DNA of 64,000 nucleotides from Gaeumannomyces sp. JS-464. Lineage: Eukaryota > Ascomycota > Sordariomycetes > Magnaporthales > Magnaporthaceae. A program made the translations under genes and the position numbers. The notes under the pieces were generated by a model, which made no database searches, was not told the DNA's origin, and saw only the letters and a program-made list of their open reading frames with translations. The stretch covers positions 13,225,501-13,289,500 of the forward strand of contig NGZR01000001.1 of assembly GCA_002197995.1 (NCBI GenBank), given 5' to 3'. This document shows positions 34,247 through 46,343 of the stretch, one piece after another; the first letter of the stretch is position 1, and each line of letters begins with the position of its first letter.

Positions 34247-36511
34247 TCACAGCCGGAACGGGTGGTCGGTCCGCATAATGTAGATCTCTCCCACGAGCAC
34301 TGAGCAGCCTATAGCAGTGGCGATGCCGATAATGGGCACGTTCACTCGCAGAAACTCGAGTCGGCGCACGGCGACGCCCTTGGACAGCAGGATGTCGCGC
34401 CACAGCAGGCCGGCCAGGGAGGCGCAGAAGACGGAGCTGAAGGCGCCAAAGTTGACGCCCACGGCCATGCTGTAGACGGCGCCCCAGAAGGCCCGGTCGC
34501 TGGCCGTCCGGCCCTCGCTGGCCAGTATGTCCTGCCACGCCTGGAGGATGCGGCGGAGGAGGATGGTGGCGCCGATGTTTGTGCCGGTGAACTTTGGACG
34601 GGGAGTTTATTGTCAGTTTGAAGGTACGTTGAGGCAGGCGGGGGAGAAGGAGGGCAACAAAAAAACATTGGACAGAAAACGCCCAGGAACCCCATGCCGG
34701 CAATGGCGCCAACGACGTCGGTCCTCTGCACCCACGCGTCCCAGCCGTAGGCGAACAGTGGCACCCACCCCTTGGTCACCAGCGCCTCGACCAGGATGAA
34801 CATGGAAAACGCAAACGGCACTAGCGCGAACGGGAGGCGCGTGAGGACTGTCGACGCCGCCGGGAAGGTGTCGCGCCACCACATGTTGGCATGTCGCGCC
34901 GCCGACACGAGCGTCGCGGGCTGCGCGTCCTGCCGCGCCCGCCGCAGCTGCAGCTCGCGTGTCACGGCGGCGGCCCGCTCCTGGTCCGAGCGGTGCTCGT
35001 CCCAGGGCGACGACGATGTCGGCTTCGTCTTTTCGCTGCTGCCCGCCGGCGCGTCGTCCGAAGACGAGGAGGCCGTGTTGAGCGCCGCGCCGTTGTCGCT
35101 GCTGCTGCCAGTCCGCGGCGCTTCTGCGGCGGCGGCGGCTGCCTCGCGCAGGTCCTCCTCGACCGCGGCGCGCTCGGCGAGGGCGCGGCGCCGGCCGGCG
35201 ACGGCGCGCGTCTCGTGGCGCCCGCGCCAGCCCGCCAACATGTCGTGGCAGAAGCAGAGGAAGGCGGCCGGGGCCGTGACGTACATGACGGGCGTCGGGT
35301 GGCCGCCGCGGCTGGCGGTGACGGCGTTGATCGGCAGCACTGGGTCAGCGTGGCGGCCATGATGGCGCAGCTGACGACGGCGTGGCGGCGGTCCAGGTAC
35401 GGGTTGAGGATCTCGCCGACGGGGTGGGGTCCTCGCCGTAGCCGGCGAACGGCACGTTGGGGTTCACGGGCTCGCGCTCCTTCCCGGCGTCGGACAGGGT
35501 GTGCATGTCGATGGAGCGCGGCACGAGCTTCTCGGACCGGAACACGAGGAACAGCGGGCACGGGCGGAGCACGAGCCCCGTGCACACGGCCGGCACGATC
35601 ACGTTGGCCGTGTAGTCGATGAACTTGATCTGGAAGGCGCCGGCCAGCACCAGGTTCGTCGGGTTTGACGACACAAGGATGGCCGAGCTGATGCTGGCGA
35701 CGGCGAACTGCGAGAAGATCCAGGCCCGGGTGGACGTGATATTACTCGAGGTTCGGAACATGTACGCCAAAAAGGCCGTGCCTAAAGTAGGTAACTGGTG
35801 GTCAGCTGGCATGGAAGATCAGAGAGGGTTCGATGGGGCGAGAGAACTGACCAGACAGCACGATGGGGTCGTTTCCGATAACCGTCCCCACTGCAAAGAA
35901 GAACCAGTAGAGATATGTGTACAGCCGCCGGCCATGGGCGCCGCTATTTTTGAGGACCCTGTAGGCAAGACACTTGAGCAGGCCCGAGGCGTCAATCGAG
36001 ATGGCGATGTAGGCCAAAGTGATGAAGAAGACCATGACATCGATGGGCTCGACATTATTGGCGCCGACAGTGCCTGCACGTGTGTGGTCAGCGTATTGTT
36101 TGCTTCAGGCGGATCTTTCGCAAACACAAGAGGCCTTTGTAGATAATACCCGCGTAGACTTCGTCACGTCCGATGGCGACACAGGCAAGCAGCAAGAGAC
36201 ATGCGTAGAGAGGCGCTGTGATGGTGCTGATGTGCAGCCTCAGAATCTTCCAGCGGCTGGACCCCGCCTCATGATCAGGCTGGGGATGATGCGCAACCTG
36301 GCGAGCACTCCTAGGAACCCGTTCCACGCTGCCCTCGGGACGGGTATGGGGATGTGGAATGGAAAGCTGACAACAGTATCTGGCCGAGGTGTGTGCTGAT
36401 TAGTAACAGATCCCTGGACACAAAGGGAAAGGCTACTCGAGGGGGCAACTTGCTCGTGATAATGAAGAGGATAGGGGTGAGAATGGAGCGCCAGTCCCTG
36501 ATCATGCTCAT
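34247..36511 (-). CDS. Citrate/arsenite-type anion permease (PF03600-like), several apparent frameshifts
   Basis: Membrane protein with the family's hallmark blocks: VYAG|TVGANNVEPIDVMVFFI across the intron 36074-36149; GTVIGNDPIVLSG|TAFLAYM across 35782-35851; AILVSSNPTNLVLAGAFQIK; after a cytoplasmic Glu/Ala/Ser-rich loop, VPFAFSMFILVEALV; and GFLG|FTGTNIGATILLRRI across 34592-34680, then GVNFGAFSSVFCASLAGLLW. It ends at 34247. The start at 36511 (MSMIRDW; 36544 also possible) leads over a further intron near 36370-36430 to FPFHIPIPVPRAAW. Members move citrate, other anions or arsenite across membranes. Frame breaks at about 36250, 35427 and 35341 each equal one missing base. Substrate unknown; a link to the metabolite cluster is not supported by sequence. 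Confidence 0.8.
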
Positions 36512-36544
36512 GTCAGGAGGCGGGGGTCGTTGGCCCCCGTCCAT

Positions 36545-37945
36545 TTTGATAAGAATATTTTGTAACGCAAGGGGTGTAGAGAAAAGGGGAAACTAGAAGC
36601 ACAAAGACCGGATGGCCGATGAACGATTGGGAAGGCACAGTCAGTCTGATGTCTGGGGATATCGTCTGGACCCAGGATCCTCCCTCTCATCGGTCTGCGG
36701 AAGAGCTCTATATAGACGGGGGTTGCTACAGGACGTGATTCTATACGGGGATCACGCTCTGGCACCCGTGGCTGCAAGCAGCAAGTTGTCGCCAACGGTC
36801 GCCGGGGCTCGGCCAAGCAACATCCGCAACGCGGACCCGGGCGCGGCGCGGTGCAACCCCAAGAAACCACCCTCCCTGCGAGCAAATATAATGATTTGGA
36901 GGCACGAATCTGCCCATGAACCTCGCCAAGATGTTTCCAGAAGACCTGCTGGCAAGGCAGATATCACCGCTAGGGGCCCCGGCCGACGTTTCAGAGATAG
37001 CAACGGCAACGGCGATGCGGAAGACGGATGTGATTGGTGATGCAGCGGCCGGGCATAACACCGAGATAGCGCGGCACAGCCTCCGCCGCCCGGGCTACGC
37101 GGGGGACGTAATATAAAAGTAAGACGATAAGCAAAGGCGGCGTCTCGGAGCCTGTCCGTGCCGTGGATCTTTGCGCGGCATAGTGGTGTTGCGGGGTGTC
37201 GATCGTGGTGGAGAAATGTGAGGGCGGTGAGGGAAGAAGCAAAGAATATATGCCGCAAAGTTCTGTGCCACATTGACGAGGTTGCGAGGGAAAGGCGGCC
37301 TGTATTCCACGACAGGTTGTCTGGCGTCTGCCAAGAGAGGGTGGCGTGCCTGCAGCATGCAATGTTCTGTTTGCGCCAAGGCTTGGCGCATCTTTCAGAA
37401 GAACTCGCTCGTTGGCGCAGAATGTATTATTTGGTTGCCGGTTAGTGTAGCCCGGATGCAACCCTGCCGTGGAGGCTCCTATCATGCTACAGGCGCTCTG
37501 CGATACTTTCCGGGCTGGCCAACAACATGAGACCACTTGGAACATGAGCCCACAGAGCAAGCCAGAAAACAGAGCAGGTGGGCTGCGACGTATTTTTCCA
37601 GAGGCAGAGTATCCACCTCTTTTGAAGGACCGGGGCATGATTATGGCTAGATTTTAAAGGGGTGAACTCCAGATGGGAATACTATCAGGTTCTCAAGACT
37701 CTGGCTACTGGTAGAGGAGATTTATGACAGCTGGCACTGAAGATGACAAGAAGAAACGATCGTTGTAGAACGATATAAACAACCAAGAAATTTACAAGAT
37801 AAAAGTCCCCGTATCTAGCACACATTTTCAAGCTGGCCTTGTGACCAAAAAAATCTTACCTGCAGACGTCTTCGTAGAACGAGCTGGAGGCGCCGATCGA
37901 GGCCGCGACAGCACGACCATACCCGCCGGTGACTCACCAACCGTC
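36545..37945. promoter_or_regulatory. Intergenic region between permease and MFS gene
   Basis: About 1.4 kb, GC-normal. A TATATAG at about 36709-36716 lies roughly 200 bp upstream of the permease start and could serve it. Frames here look like chance. No RNA gene or repeat is seen. Confidence 0.35.
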
Positions 37946-40569
37946 TCAACGCCGAGCTGACGGGTCGACAGGCAAGCCCCTCGTGCTCACCCGCCTGATG
38001 GCAGGGCCAAAATGCCATAGCAGCATGGGCATCATGACACAGATGGCCAGCGTGAACGCCGCCAGCATCGTGTAGCCCCAGCCGAACCCGAGATCCGAGC
38101 TCGTGACGGGCGGCCCGGCTAGCGGGAAGGCGAACTCGGCGATGTGCTGAGGAACGCGCCGACAGAGTGCGCGCTCGAGGCGTACTCCGGCCCGTACGAT
38201 TCCGTCACGTACGGCTGCAGGCTGAAAAAGCCGAGGATCAGGCCGATGGCGAGGATGAAGGCGCCGAGGTCCACGATGATGTAATTAATGCAATCCGCTC
38301 TTGAGGCCCCAGCCGTATAGGATCAGTGCCGGGGGCAGGAGAATAGCGGCGCCGCTGTTGACGGGCAGTCACCACTCGGGCCTGTGTCCCGTCGTGTTGT
38401 GCTTGCGGCGGAAATATGCCGAAAACTGGTCAGGGAGGGTTCTGTCAGTATTGGTACGTTTCCCTCACATAGGTGGCCGAAACTAACCCCGTTGATGGCG
38501 TAGCGGCTAATGTGCAGCCCAACTACAAAGCCGATGCCAAGTGCGAGATAGTTGAGGCTGGCGCTTCCCCTGTCCATGCCGTAAAAGTCGACAAAGTTGC
38601 GGTCAAACATTGAGATGATCAGGTACATGATCCCAAAGAGATACGCCCTGTACCCAAAAGGCAGCTAGACGATGGTGAGACACCAGCATGATCCAAGGCA
38701 GCGCCGCCCTTTTCAGCAGCCAGTCTGTCCGTTTGCTGATGTCGGGGTCGTGGAACGGCGTGTGCAGGCGCTGGTTTCCGGTTTCCTTGCGCAGACGCGC
38801 CGCCTTGCGCTCTAAAAGGACTGGATGGTACGTTTCATCCAGAGCCACGAAAGCCAGGATGATTGGCATAAGGCTGAAAATTGACGTTCCCCAAAAGATC
38901 CAGCGCCAATTGCTTTCTTGGGTGACAAAGGCCCCGAAGATAGGCGCGACGGCACTGCCAACAAATGGCAGATATGCGTGCACTGCGTCGCCTCGGCCAC
39001 CCATGGGGGCGGGATAGACATCAGCAGTTAGGCCCGGAGCGAGCTGAGGACACGGGCACAATTAGCACTTATATCTCGGACGGTAAAGAAGGAAAAACGT
39101 ACAATCTGAGGCGCACTGGCGCCGAGTCCGCCGACGAACCGGAAAGCAAGCAGCTGTCCTCCCGTCGTCGAAAAGCCACAGGCCGTATTCTAGATAAGGT
39201 GCCAGAGGTGGGCGTAGCGGATGACGTTGGCCCTCCCGTAGACCTCGATCATGGGCGCGATGAAGATGGGCCCGATGCCGGCAGCGAGGACTTGCATGCC
39301 CTGGATCAGCTGCTGCGCCCCAGGAGCAATATCCAGCTCGGCCCCGATGACGTCGATCGCGGGCCCGACCATGGTCGCCGAGAACGGAGCGATGAAGCTG
39401 AACAGCGAGAGGATCAGCGACGTTTTGTACTTTTTGAGCATGCTCCAGTTGGCCGGGTTGGCCGGGTCGTCGGGCTCGTCCCAGGTGACGATGTCCTTGT
39501 CGAAGTCGGCGGTTGCCGCGGTGCCGACTCGCCTGTTCTCGGCGTAGGCGACCCGGCCGCCCCGGCCGCCGTCGTCGCCCATGGTCAAGGGCTTGGGCGG
39601 CCCGTCCGGGGTGTGCTCGACATAGCTCAAGTTCTCCTTCGCGGGCCACCCCGCGGCGGACGGGGCGCTGCCACCGCGGCTGCTGCCGACCGCGGTGGCG
39701 GCGGCCGTCGTGGCAACCGGGTCCAGGTTGCCGATCGTCGGGGCCGCAAACATGGCGGCGGCAGCGACGCTAAGGGGCGAGGGAGCGGCCTACCGCTGCA
39801 CGACGCTAGGCCGGCTCTCCAGAAGCTCGGGGCTTGGAACTGCTGCTGCTGCTGCTGCCGCCTGGGACGACCGGGGAGGCAGCCCGGCGGACCGCTGCTG
39901 GGGGTTGGTGCGGAGTGTGCCGGGCATCGGCCGCAGCTCCATGACGCTCGGCTGCCTGCTCAGCTGGATGGGCTGCTGCTGCTGTTCTTGTTGTGTTTCC
40001 GCGAGGGCGGCGGGCTCGTCTTGGGGATCCACGCGCAGGGCCCGGGCGACTGCGCGAACTCGAGGATCATCGCGGCTCTCCTCGTCCGGTGGCATCCGGG
40101 CGTCATAGTGGATGTGGGCCGCACCCGGCGGCCCCCGGACTGGCCGGCGGGAGGCCACCGTCGACTGCCAGTAGCTTTGAGCAGGCTGCGGCGGCAGGTC
40201 CTGCAGGCCGGGGAGACTCTCGCCCGAGGCCGGCCCGGTGCGTGCTGGTGGCATGTAGCGCGCCCAGTCGAGGGGAGTGGTTGGCCTGGATGTATTGGGC
40301 TGCGTGGCGCTCCGGGCGCGGGCCGCTGCCGCCTGGAGGGTAACCCTTCCCATATCGGGCTGGGTGTCGTTGCTCCCGGACCTGCCGTGATGGTCCCTGG
40401 CAGCGAAGACAGGATAGGAGATCGCGGCGGACTGGTCTGAGGGATGTCTGGAGTGATGCTGCCAGGCGTGGTCTTGCCGTTGGATAGGCGATGGGGGCAC
40501 CATGGGCATCGGTGCACCTGCATCACCACCCAGTGGAGACCACTGCTCTGGTTGTTGCTGCTGTGGCAT
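37946..40569 (-). pseudogene. Drug/polyamine-type MFS transporter with long N-terminal tail, disrupted by ambers and frameshifts
   Basis: The N-terminus is a Gln/Pro/Ala-rich disordered tail of about 260 codons (MPQQQQPEQWSPLGG...). After an in-frame TAG at 39790-39792 it continues without frame change to VTWDEPDDPANPANWS, the hallmark preceding helix 1, then IAPFSATMVGPAIDVIGAEL. Helices follow to a second in-frame TAG at 39190-39192, where relatives have Gln (LI*NTACGFS). Introns are 39044-39102 and 38426-38487. Later blocks are WRWIFWGTSIFSLMPIILAF, LDETYHPVLLERKAARLRKE, RGSASLNYLALGIGFVVGL and GYTMLAAFTLAICVMMPMLL. Further damage: an extra base at about 38650, TGA for a probable CGA near 38366, and breaks near 38290 and 38130. 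It would export small molecules at the plasma membrane and is a plausible cluster exporter. Almost certainly dead now. Confidence 0.82.
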
Positions 40570-41640
40570 GGCTTTGGATCCTAGTCTAAGACTCCCATCA
40601 AGCAAGGCACGGAAACACGTAGTAGGATTGGCGTAAGTGCAGTTCGAGATCGTAGGTTTTTAAAGCGGCACCTTCTGTGCAAGTCGACGTTGAGCTGGCT
40701 GGCAAGCAAGGCAGGTTTCGTCCCCAGACTCCACATCCTCGCCATTAGCAATAACCATATATCACACTGTCGCCACATGAGATCATTTCAAATAATCGAA
40801 CAGCGGGGTTGTAACGCAGGAAGGTCGGGCTTGGAACCCGGATAAGCAAAGATGCCAAATTCTCTGGAACAGCAAAAGCAGAATGCTAAACACAGTCGGT
40901 CGACCAAGCGGTATAAAAGCAGGGGAAAAGGGCTTTTTTTTTCTTGGAACACGGCGATCCTCCCACGCGCCCCTTCCCACCTATCCGGATTGGATCCGAA
41001 GATTAAACAGATCCCTTGCCTCCGTACCACAGCGTCGTATTCCTCATGGGTACCGTGCCGGCAGTGAGCAAAATAAGTAGTTTTTCTCTAGCCCAACGAC
41101 GTTAAGGGTGAGAAGCCAGAGAACGGCTTCGAAACGACGCCGGAATGTGCGTGGCAGGGCGTTGATTACACTGGTGTATTTTTTGTAGCCTTCCCTGCAG
41201 ATCGGTTCTCATATATGACCATGACACAGAAAGATGTTATCTTTCCAGACACCGCGTCCTCTTCCAAATATAGGAGTGGCACTGATCCCTACATACAACC
41301 CCCAAGCCCCGGCCACGCGAGTGTCTGTAACTTTATCCCTTTCGACACGCACGGCCGCATCCGCCATGGCCGGCAAATGTCTGCCGAGGGAGCGCGGTTA
41401 CTCGAGCAGAAGGTTCGGCTTGGCGTATTTCACGCACTCGTCCTCAGGCAGCCTAGAACGTATCAGCCACAGAAAAAAAAACAAAAACATAACGTCGGCT
41501 CCAAGAAAATTCATATTCATTTTGTACTTCTCTAGCATCGCAATTTTGCCTAAGCCTATGGCATTGACGCCCAAGCAGGGATAATGGGCAGATAAAGCGG
41601 GTGCGTTAATAAGTCAGTGGACCCCTTGTCGGCACCCTAA
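40570..41640. promoter_or_regulatory. Upstream region of the MFS gene, no gene seen
   Basis: GC-normal sequence of about 1 kb that presumably carries the MFS promoter. Two short A-runs lie near 41463-41480. The change to RIP-type AT-rich sequence is at about 41640. Nothing else is recognised. Confidence 0.35.
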
Positions 41641-42080
41641 ATACACACAAACCACTACCTTTTTAAACAATAATTAAAAATCGAATAAAAATCGTAAAAA
41701 AGTAAGCGCTATATAAATCGATAACCAAATAATTTAAATTTTATATAATAAAAGTTTTATTACGTTATCGTAATTTACCAGTAAGTGGGTTAAACCAGTA
41801 AGTCGATTAACTAAAAACACATATAAGCTACGTCCGTGCACCTCGTTTAATTTATAATAAATCTTTTTAAAAAAAAAATGGTATAATTGTATTCGATTAT
41901 ATAGTAATTATAAAAATAATTTTTCCGGATTTTTATTAATATTAATTATAGGAAAGTTTTAAATATTGTGTAAAATACTGTGCGACTTTTGCATTTTTAA
42001 TGAATTTACTTTAAATAACTAGTTAAAATAAAAATTTAAAAAATTTATTTTTATAATTACTATACAATTAAATACAATTA
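41641..42080. other. AT-rich spacer left of the MITE
   Basis: RIP-type sequence. It contains two short related motifs CCAGTAAGT at about 41789-41815 resembling part of the Fot1-like terminal repeats, but no complete element is defined. Confidence 0.3.
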
Positions 42081-42481
42081 ACGTGGTTTATAAGCGAGTC
42101 GCGCACTTTAAATTACGTGTTAAACGCGTTTTTTAATACCTCGCTAACTTAGTTAATTTAATTCCAAATTTAACCAACTTTAAGAAAGCTATATTTAACT
42201 TTGTAGCGAATTTAATTTAATTTTCTTAAATTTTTAGTATTACCCTTTTAAAGCGAGTTTTAAACACTGTGTAATACACTGTTTGCAATTGTAAATTAAT
42301 TTAAAAAGAGTAGTAATAAAATTTTAAGAAAAGTTGTTTTTATTTTTACTAAATACGTGAATATAATTGTTTAAATTTTAATGGAAATTGGCTGTATATT
42401 AACCGAAACGCACGGTTATTAGTTGTATAAAAAGTTGCGTGCGCGGCTCGCTTATTTGCGCGACTCGCTTGTAAACCACGT
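42081..42481. mobile_element. 401-bp MITE of the ACGTGG (Fot1-like) family
   Basis: Terminal inverted repeats of at least 25 bp match at 24 of 25 positions (left starts ACGTGGTTTATAAGCGAGTC; the right end is its complement with one T/C change). They are flanked by TA on both sides (42079-42080, 42482-42483). There is no coding capacity. The first 12 bp are shared with the two longer Fot1-like elements at 43144 and 46344, so this is probably a non-autonomous derivative. Confidence 0.8.
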
Positions 42482-42483
42482 TA

Positions 42484-43141
42484 TTAAGGTTTATAAATAA
42501 CCCAAAACTCGATATAAACTTTTTTTTTTTTTTTAAAAATTAAGCTTTAATTTTACTATTTTTTAAAAATAGCTATAATAAAAAAACATTTTACATTATT
42601 ACGTGGGAAACGAATTTAACTTTAACGTTTATTACTTTAAAAAATAATTACTTTTTAAGGCTTAAAATTTTAAAAAATGCGCTTTATAAAGAATTTCATT
42701 TTTTAAATTTCGCTAAATTTAAAAGGGTTATTAGCGAATTTAATTCCATTTTTAATTTTTTGCTAATTAGGTTTCGTAATAACTGTGTGCAACTAAATGC
42801 TATTAATATTAAAAATTAATACTTAAAAACTTTGGAAGGTGCATTTTTTTAATAGGCCGAAAAGCTTCGAAGCACTATTCGTAATGCTAATGCTTTAAAA
42901 CAGTTAATTAAAAGCATTAATTTGCAGTATTTAATAACGGATTTGCTTGTTAAAATAAATAACCTTATTTTTACAACGCATAAACAAATTGGTAGTTATA
43001 AAATTAAAAGCAAAAAAAACTACTAAATACAAAAAGTGCAAAAAGCGACAAAAGAGGAAAAAAATAAACCCGCTAATAAAAAAAGCTTAAAAGTTAAAAT
43101 AATTTTTTTAAATTTAATAAATTTAAAAAGGGTAAAAACGG
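42484..43141 (+). mobile_element. Ty1/copia relic, segment 1 (gag-like)
   Basis: RIP-mutated text on the plus strand. A Lys/Gln-rich, stop-dotted frame before the insertion at 43142 (including KASKHYS and FAVFNNGFAC) looks like degraded Gag and may belong to the copia relic that resumes at 45006. Weak on its own. Confidence 0.35.
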
Positions 43142-43143
43142 TA

Positions 43144-45003
43144 ACGTGGTTTATAAGTAAGTGGAATACATAAGCGAATGGAACACTTACATTTAACCTC
43201 CGGTTAATTAACTCGTATGCCAACCTAACAACGCTAAAAATCTATTCGAACTATTTAAAACTGTATACATCGAACATTTTTACTTTTTTTTTTAACAAGT
43301 TCGCGTATTATGTCCGGTTTTGCCGCAAGTGCTATATCGCCGTTAAATCGTTAGCGCCCTCCTTTTTAACCCTTTTAATCGCGCATTTTTTGCTATATTT
43401 GTCCATTTAGCTCCTACTAGTCCAAAACATTTCGTACTTTTTTTATAATAAGTAACCTTTTAAATCGAACACGTGTTTTTTTAGCTTTCCGGCGTTTGCT
43501 TAGTATTTCGTTCGCTTTTTTAAGCGTAAACACCTCGGCTCGAAAAAGGGCCACCTTTTGTATTATCGCTTTCGCCCTTTTTGCAATTTAATTTATAACT
43601 ATATAAATAAGTGTTAAAAAACTGCTTTAATAATTGGAAATTCGAGTTTTAATATGTTCGGATTGCGAAATTGCTTTTTTAGCTGTTTTAAGCGTTTTAA
43701 AAGTCCAAAGTTCGGGGTTGTTTAAAAGCTTTTTCGGGGGGTTAAAGTTTGTAGCTTTACATCCAGCTTTTCCAAAACCGAATTTAAATTAAAAAAAGCA
43801 AAGCTAGCTTTTCGAAAGCCTTTTTAAATATTTTTTTCGGTTATAAAATTAAAAAATGCCGTTTTAAACGCTAAAAAAACTCGATTTTAATTACGTGGTT
43901 AACGTATAACTTTATTAAGTTTTCGATTTATTAACCGTACGTTTTTTTTATTAAATTAAAGCATTTAACGTTAAACGGTTAAAAAAGTAAAACGAATGCG
44001 AAGGTATGTAAAGCGTAATAATATTATATTTTTAACAATAAAACTCGAAATCCGTCGAATTGTGGCTTTTATAGCCGTCCAGCATTAATAAACGATAAAA
44101 CCCCGTAAAACGAGCTGTAATGTGTTTATCGAAATGCTAAATCCATTTTAAACCCAGTTCGTTCGTAATTCACCCGTTAGCGCTTATTGCGATAACCTAA
44201 TTGCGTAAAAAGTCGGTTTCCGAATACCAATTAGCTAAATAGTATTGCCTTTTAACGATAATAAAAAGAAAAACCGTTTAACCGTAACAATTAACCTTTT
44301 AAATAATTATAACCTATTTTCGGTTATTAAGCTAAACTAGTTTTGCTTTATTACGGCTTTTCGGCGTTATAATAACTATAACGATAGCGATTATGCTTAT
44401 AAAAAAAGCCGGTTTCGTTAAAGTTATAAATGTCGTTATTTTGGATGTTATATTTAGTTATAATGTTTCGCATAAAATCGAACCACGTAAAAATAAATTT
44501 GGGATTTTCGCATTTAGCTTTTTAGTAGTTGTATTTTCGAATTTAACGCGTGCCGAGCTTTGCGCGGCGTTTAACGAAGTTCGTAAACCAGTTTTTGCCG
44601 ACGGTGCTCGCGTCGCGTTCGGCGAGCAATCGGTTAGCTATATTTTTAACACCAAAAAGCCGGGGAGGAAATGCGCGAAAATCCAGCTGGAATATGTATT
44701 TAATAAAAGCTTTTTTTTCGGATTTCGTTAATTTTTGTAATTTAAACATGCTATTACATCGAGCAAGTTAGCCGCGTTTTCGACGCGAAAAGGTTGCAAA
44801 AGCGACGAAGTAAATTTTAACAGCAACCCGGAGGTTTAAATTTAAGTCGAATTGTAAAGCTTAAAAAGTAAAAATTAATCGGCTTTTTTTATTTTGTTTT
44901 GCTATGTTTTTAATACAAACGTTAATAGTAGGAGGAAACGCGTCGTATTATTACGTTCGCGTGTTTTACTCGCTTATGTGTTCCACTTACTTATAAACCA
45001 CGT
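43144..45003 (-). mobile_element. Fot1/pogo-like DNA transposon, copy 1 (RIP-mutated)
   Basis: A 1860-bp element with TA on both sides (43142-43143, 45004-45005). Terminal inverted repeats exceed 30 bp and start ACGTGGTTTATAAGTAAGTG. The transposase lies on the minus strand. Its N-terminal helix-turn-helix is readable at 44543-44749 (LTKSEKKAFIKYIFQLDFRA, FPPRLFGVKNIANRLLAERD). The DDE part further left is broken by stops. It interrupts the copia relic. Confidence 0.85.
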
Positions 45004-45005
45004 TA

Positions 45006-46341
45006 ACAAATTTTTTAATAGCAAAAGAACTTTTTTTATAACGTTAAATTATAACCTTTTTTTTAAAAGCTATTAGCGAATTTTACCCTTTTAAAAAGAT
45101 TTTAAAAAGCAACGTTACAATTAGCGGTATAATAAATTTAAAGTTATTTAATATATAAAATAATAGTAACTTTTTAAATTTTAAATTTAATTTAAAAGTT
45201 TTAACTATTTTTAATATACCGGTTACAATGCATTACACGCGTTGTAAACATTTAAATAGTAAAAGCAAATACGTTAAAAACTAACGCACTTTTAATACGC
45301 GTATATTATATAATACAAAAAGTACGAATTATATTTTTAATTTTAAAAAGCATTTTACTACTTTTAACACCAAATGCGAAGTAGTAATAAAAACAAGCGG
45401 CGGCCTCGTAATTTTTAAAAGTATTAGCATTGTTAAATTAACAGTTCGGCGCTTTAATAAACCCAATAATTTCGAAATTATAACTTTTAACCAAGTGTTA
45501 CGACATTATTAGTTAAACGGAGTTTTTATTAAACAAAGCTTATATAATTTAAATCGCAAATGCTAAAGCGTTTTAAATCCAGTTAAACATAGCTTTTTTT
45601 TAACGTTAAAAGGTACATACTGCTTAATATTCGCAAAGAATCTTACTATAGCTTAAGTTTTAACCAAACCGCATAGCGGGTAATTCCCGTAATTAACGTT
45701 AAACTTAATAACGTTCCTTTTATAAATTAAAAAAAATATGCTCGTTTCGATTTTAATTTTGAAAAAAATATAAATTAAACGGAAAAGCTACTTTGTATTA
45801 AAAGAAAAGCTACCCCGTATTATAAAGAAAATTAGCTTTAAAATGTAATAAGTTTAAATTTAATGCAAAAAGCTTTAAAAACTCCCATGTAATTAAGCTT
45901 TATAAGCTCGGCAAACTATTAAACAAATTTATTAAAAAGGCTATTTTAAAAAACATTACTATATTAAAATAAAAAACTTTTTATGCAAAAAACTCGTTGT
46001 TAAAGTTTTTTATAATAAGTAAAGTACAAGCGGCCTTTTTTATTAATATTACTTTTAAAAACTTTTAAAAATTTGCCGACGGATAGGTAAACGTTAAAAA
46101 TAACGTAATAAAAAGGTGTAACGAAAAACTAGCTTTTAAAACGTTGCTTTAGCATCGCAAATTATAGCAGTTAAAGCTGGCTTTGTTAAAAAAAACCGTT
46201 AAAATTACCTTTAATTTTCCTAACTTTAATAAAGTACAAAAGTTATAATGCGTAACATATGTTAAAATTATAACGGGGTGGAAAATTAAAAAAAACCCAT
46301 TACTTTTTTTTAAATAATATTTTAAGTTTTATCGAAAAGGA
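45006..46341 (+). mobile_element. Ty1/copia relic, segment 2 (protease/pre-integrase region)
   Basis: The plus strand reads YIFNFKKHFTTFNTKCEVVI, then KLTVRRFNKPNNFEIITFNQ, then VLTKPHSG, with scattered TAA/TAG. This is the protease and pre-integrase region of a copia polyprotein of fungal type. It continues beyond the Fot1-like element at 46344. Confidence 0.6.
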
Positions 46342-46343
46342 TA

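Noticed and set aside
34891..35622. A 243-codon plus-strand frame across the permease loop
   Set aside because: Arg/Ala-rich antisense text. The minus strand gives conserved permease helices on both sides.
36612..37040. A 142-codon plus-strand frame in the permease-MFS spacer
   Set aside because: No domain, biased composition, and competing frames of similar length on the other strand. Probably chance.
38640..38680. A 36-nt intron explaining the MFS frame change near 38650
   Set aside because: It has GT and AG ends but is shorter than normal fungal introns and removes residues that fit the helix. An extra base is more likely.
39790..39792. Programmed stop-codon readthrough at the first MFS amber
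   Set aside because: A second amber and several frameshifts follow, and known efficient readthrough contexts are UGA-CUA-like. Mutation is the simpler reading.
38965..40440. A 491-codon plus-strand frame opposite the MFS gene
   Set aside because: Arg/Gly-rich mirror text of the GC-rich minus-strand gene with no recognisable domain. The MFS hallmark sequences are on the other strand.
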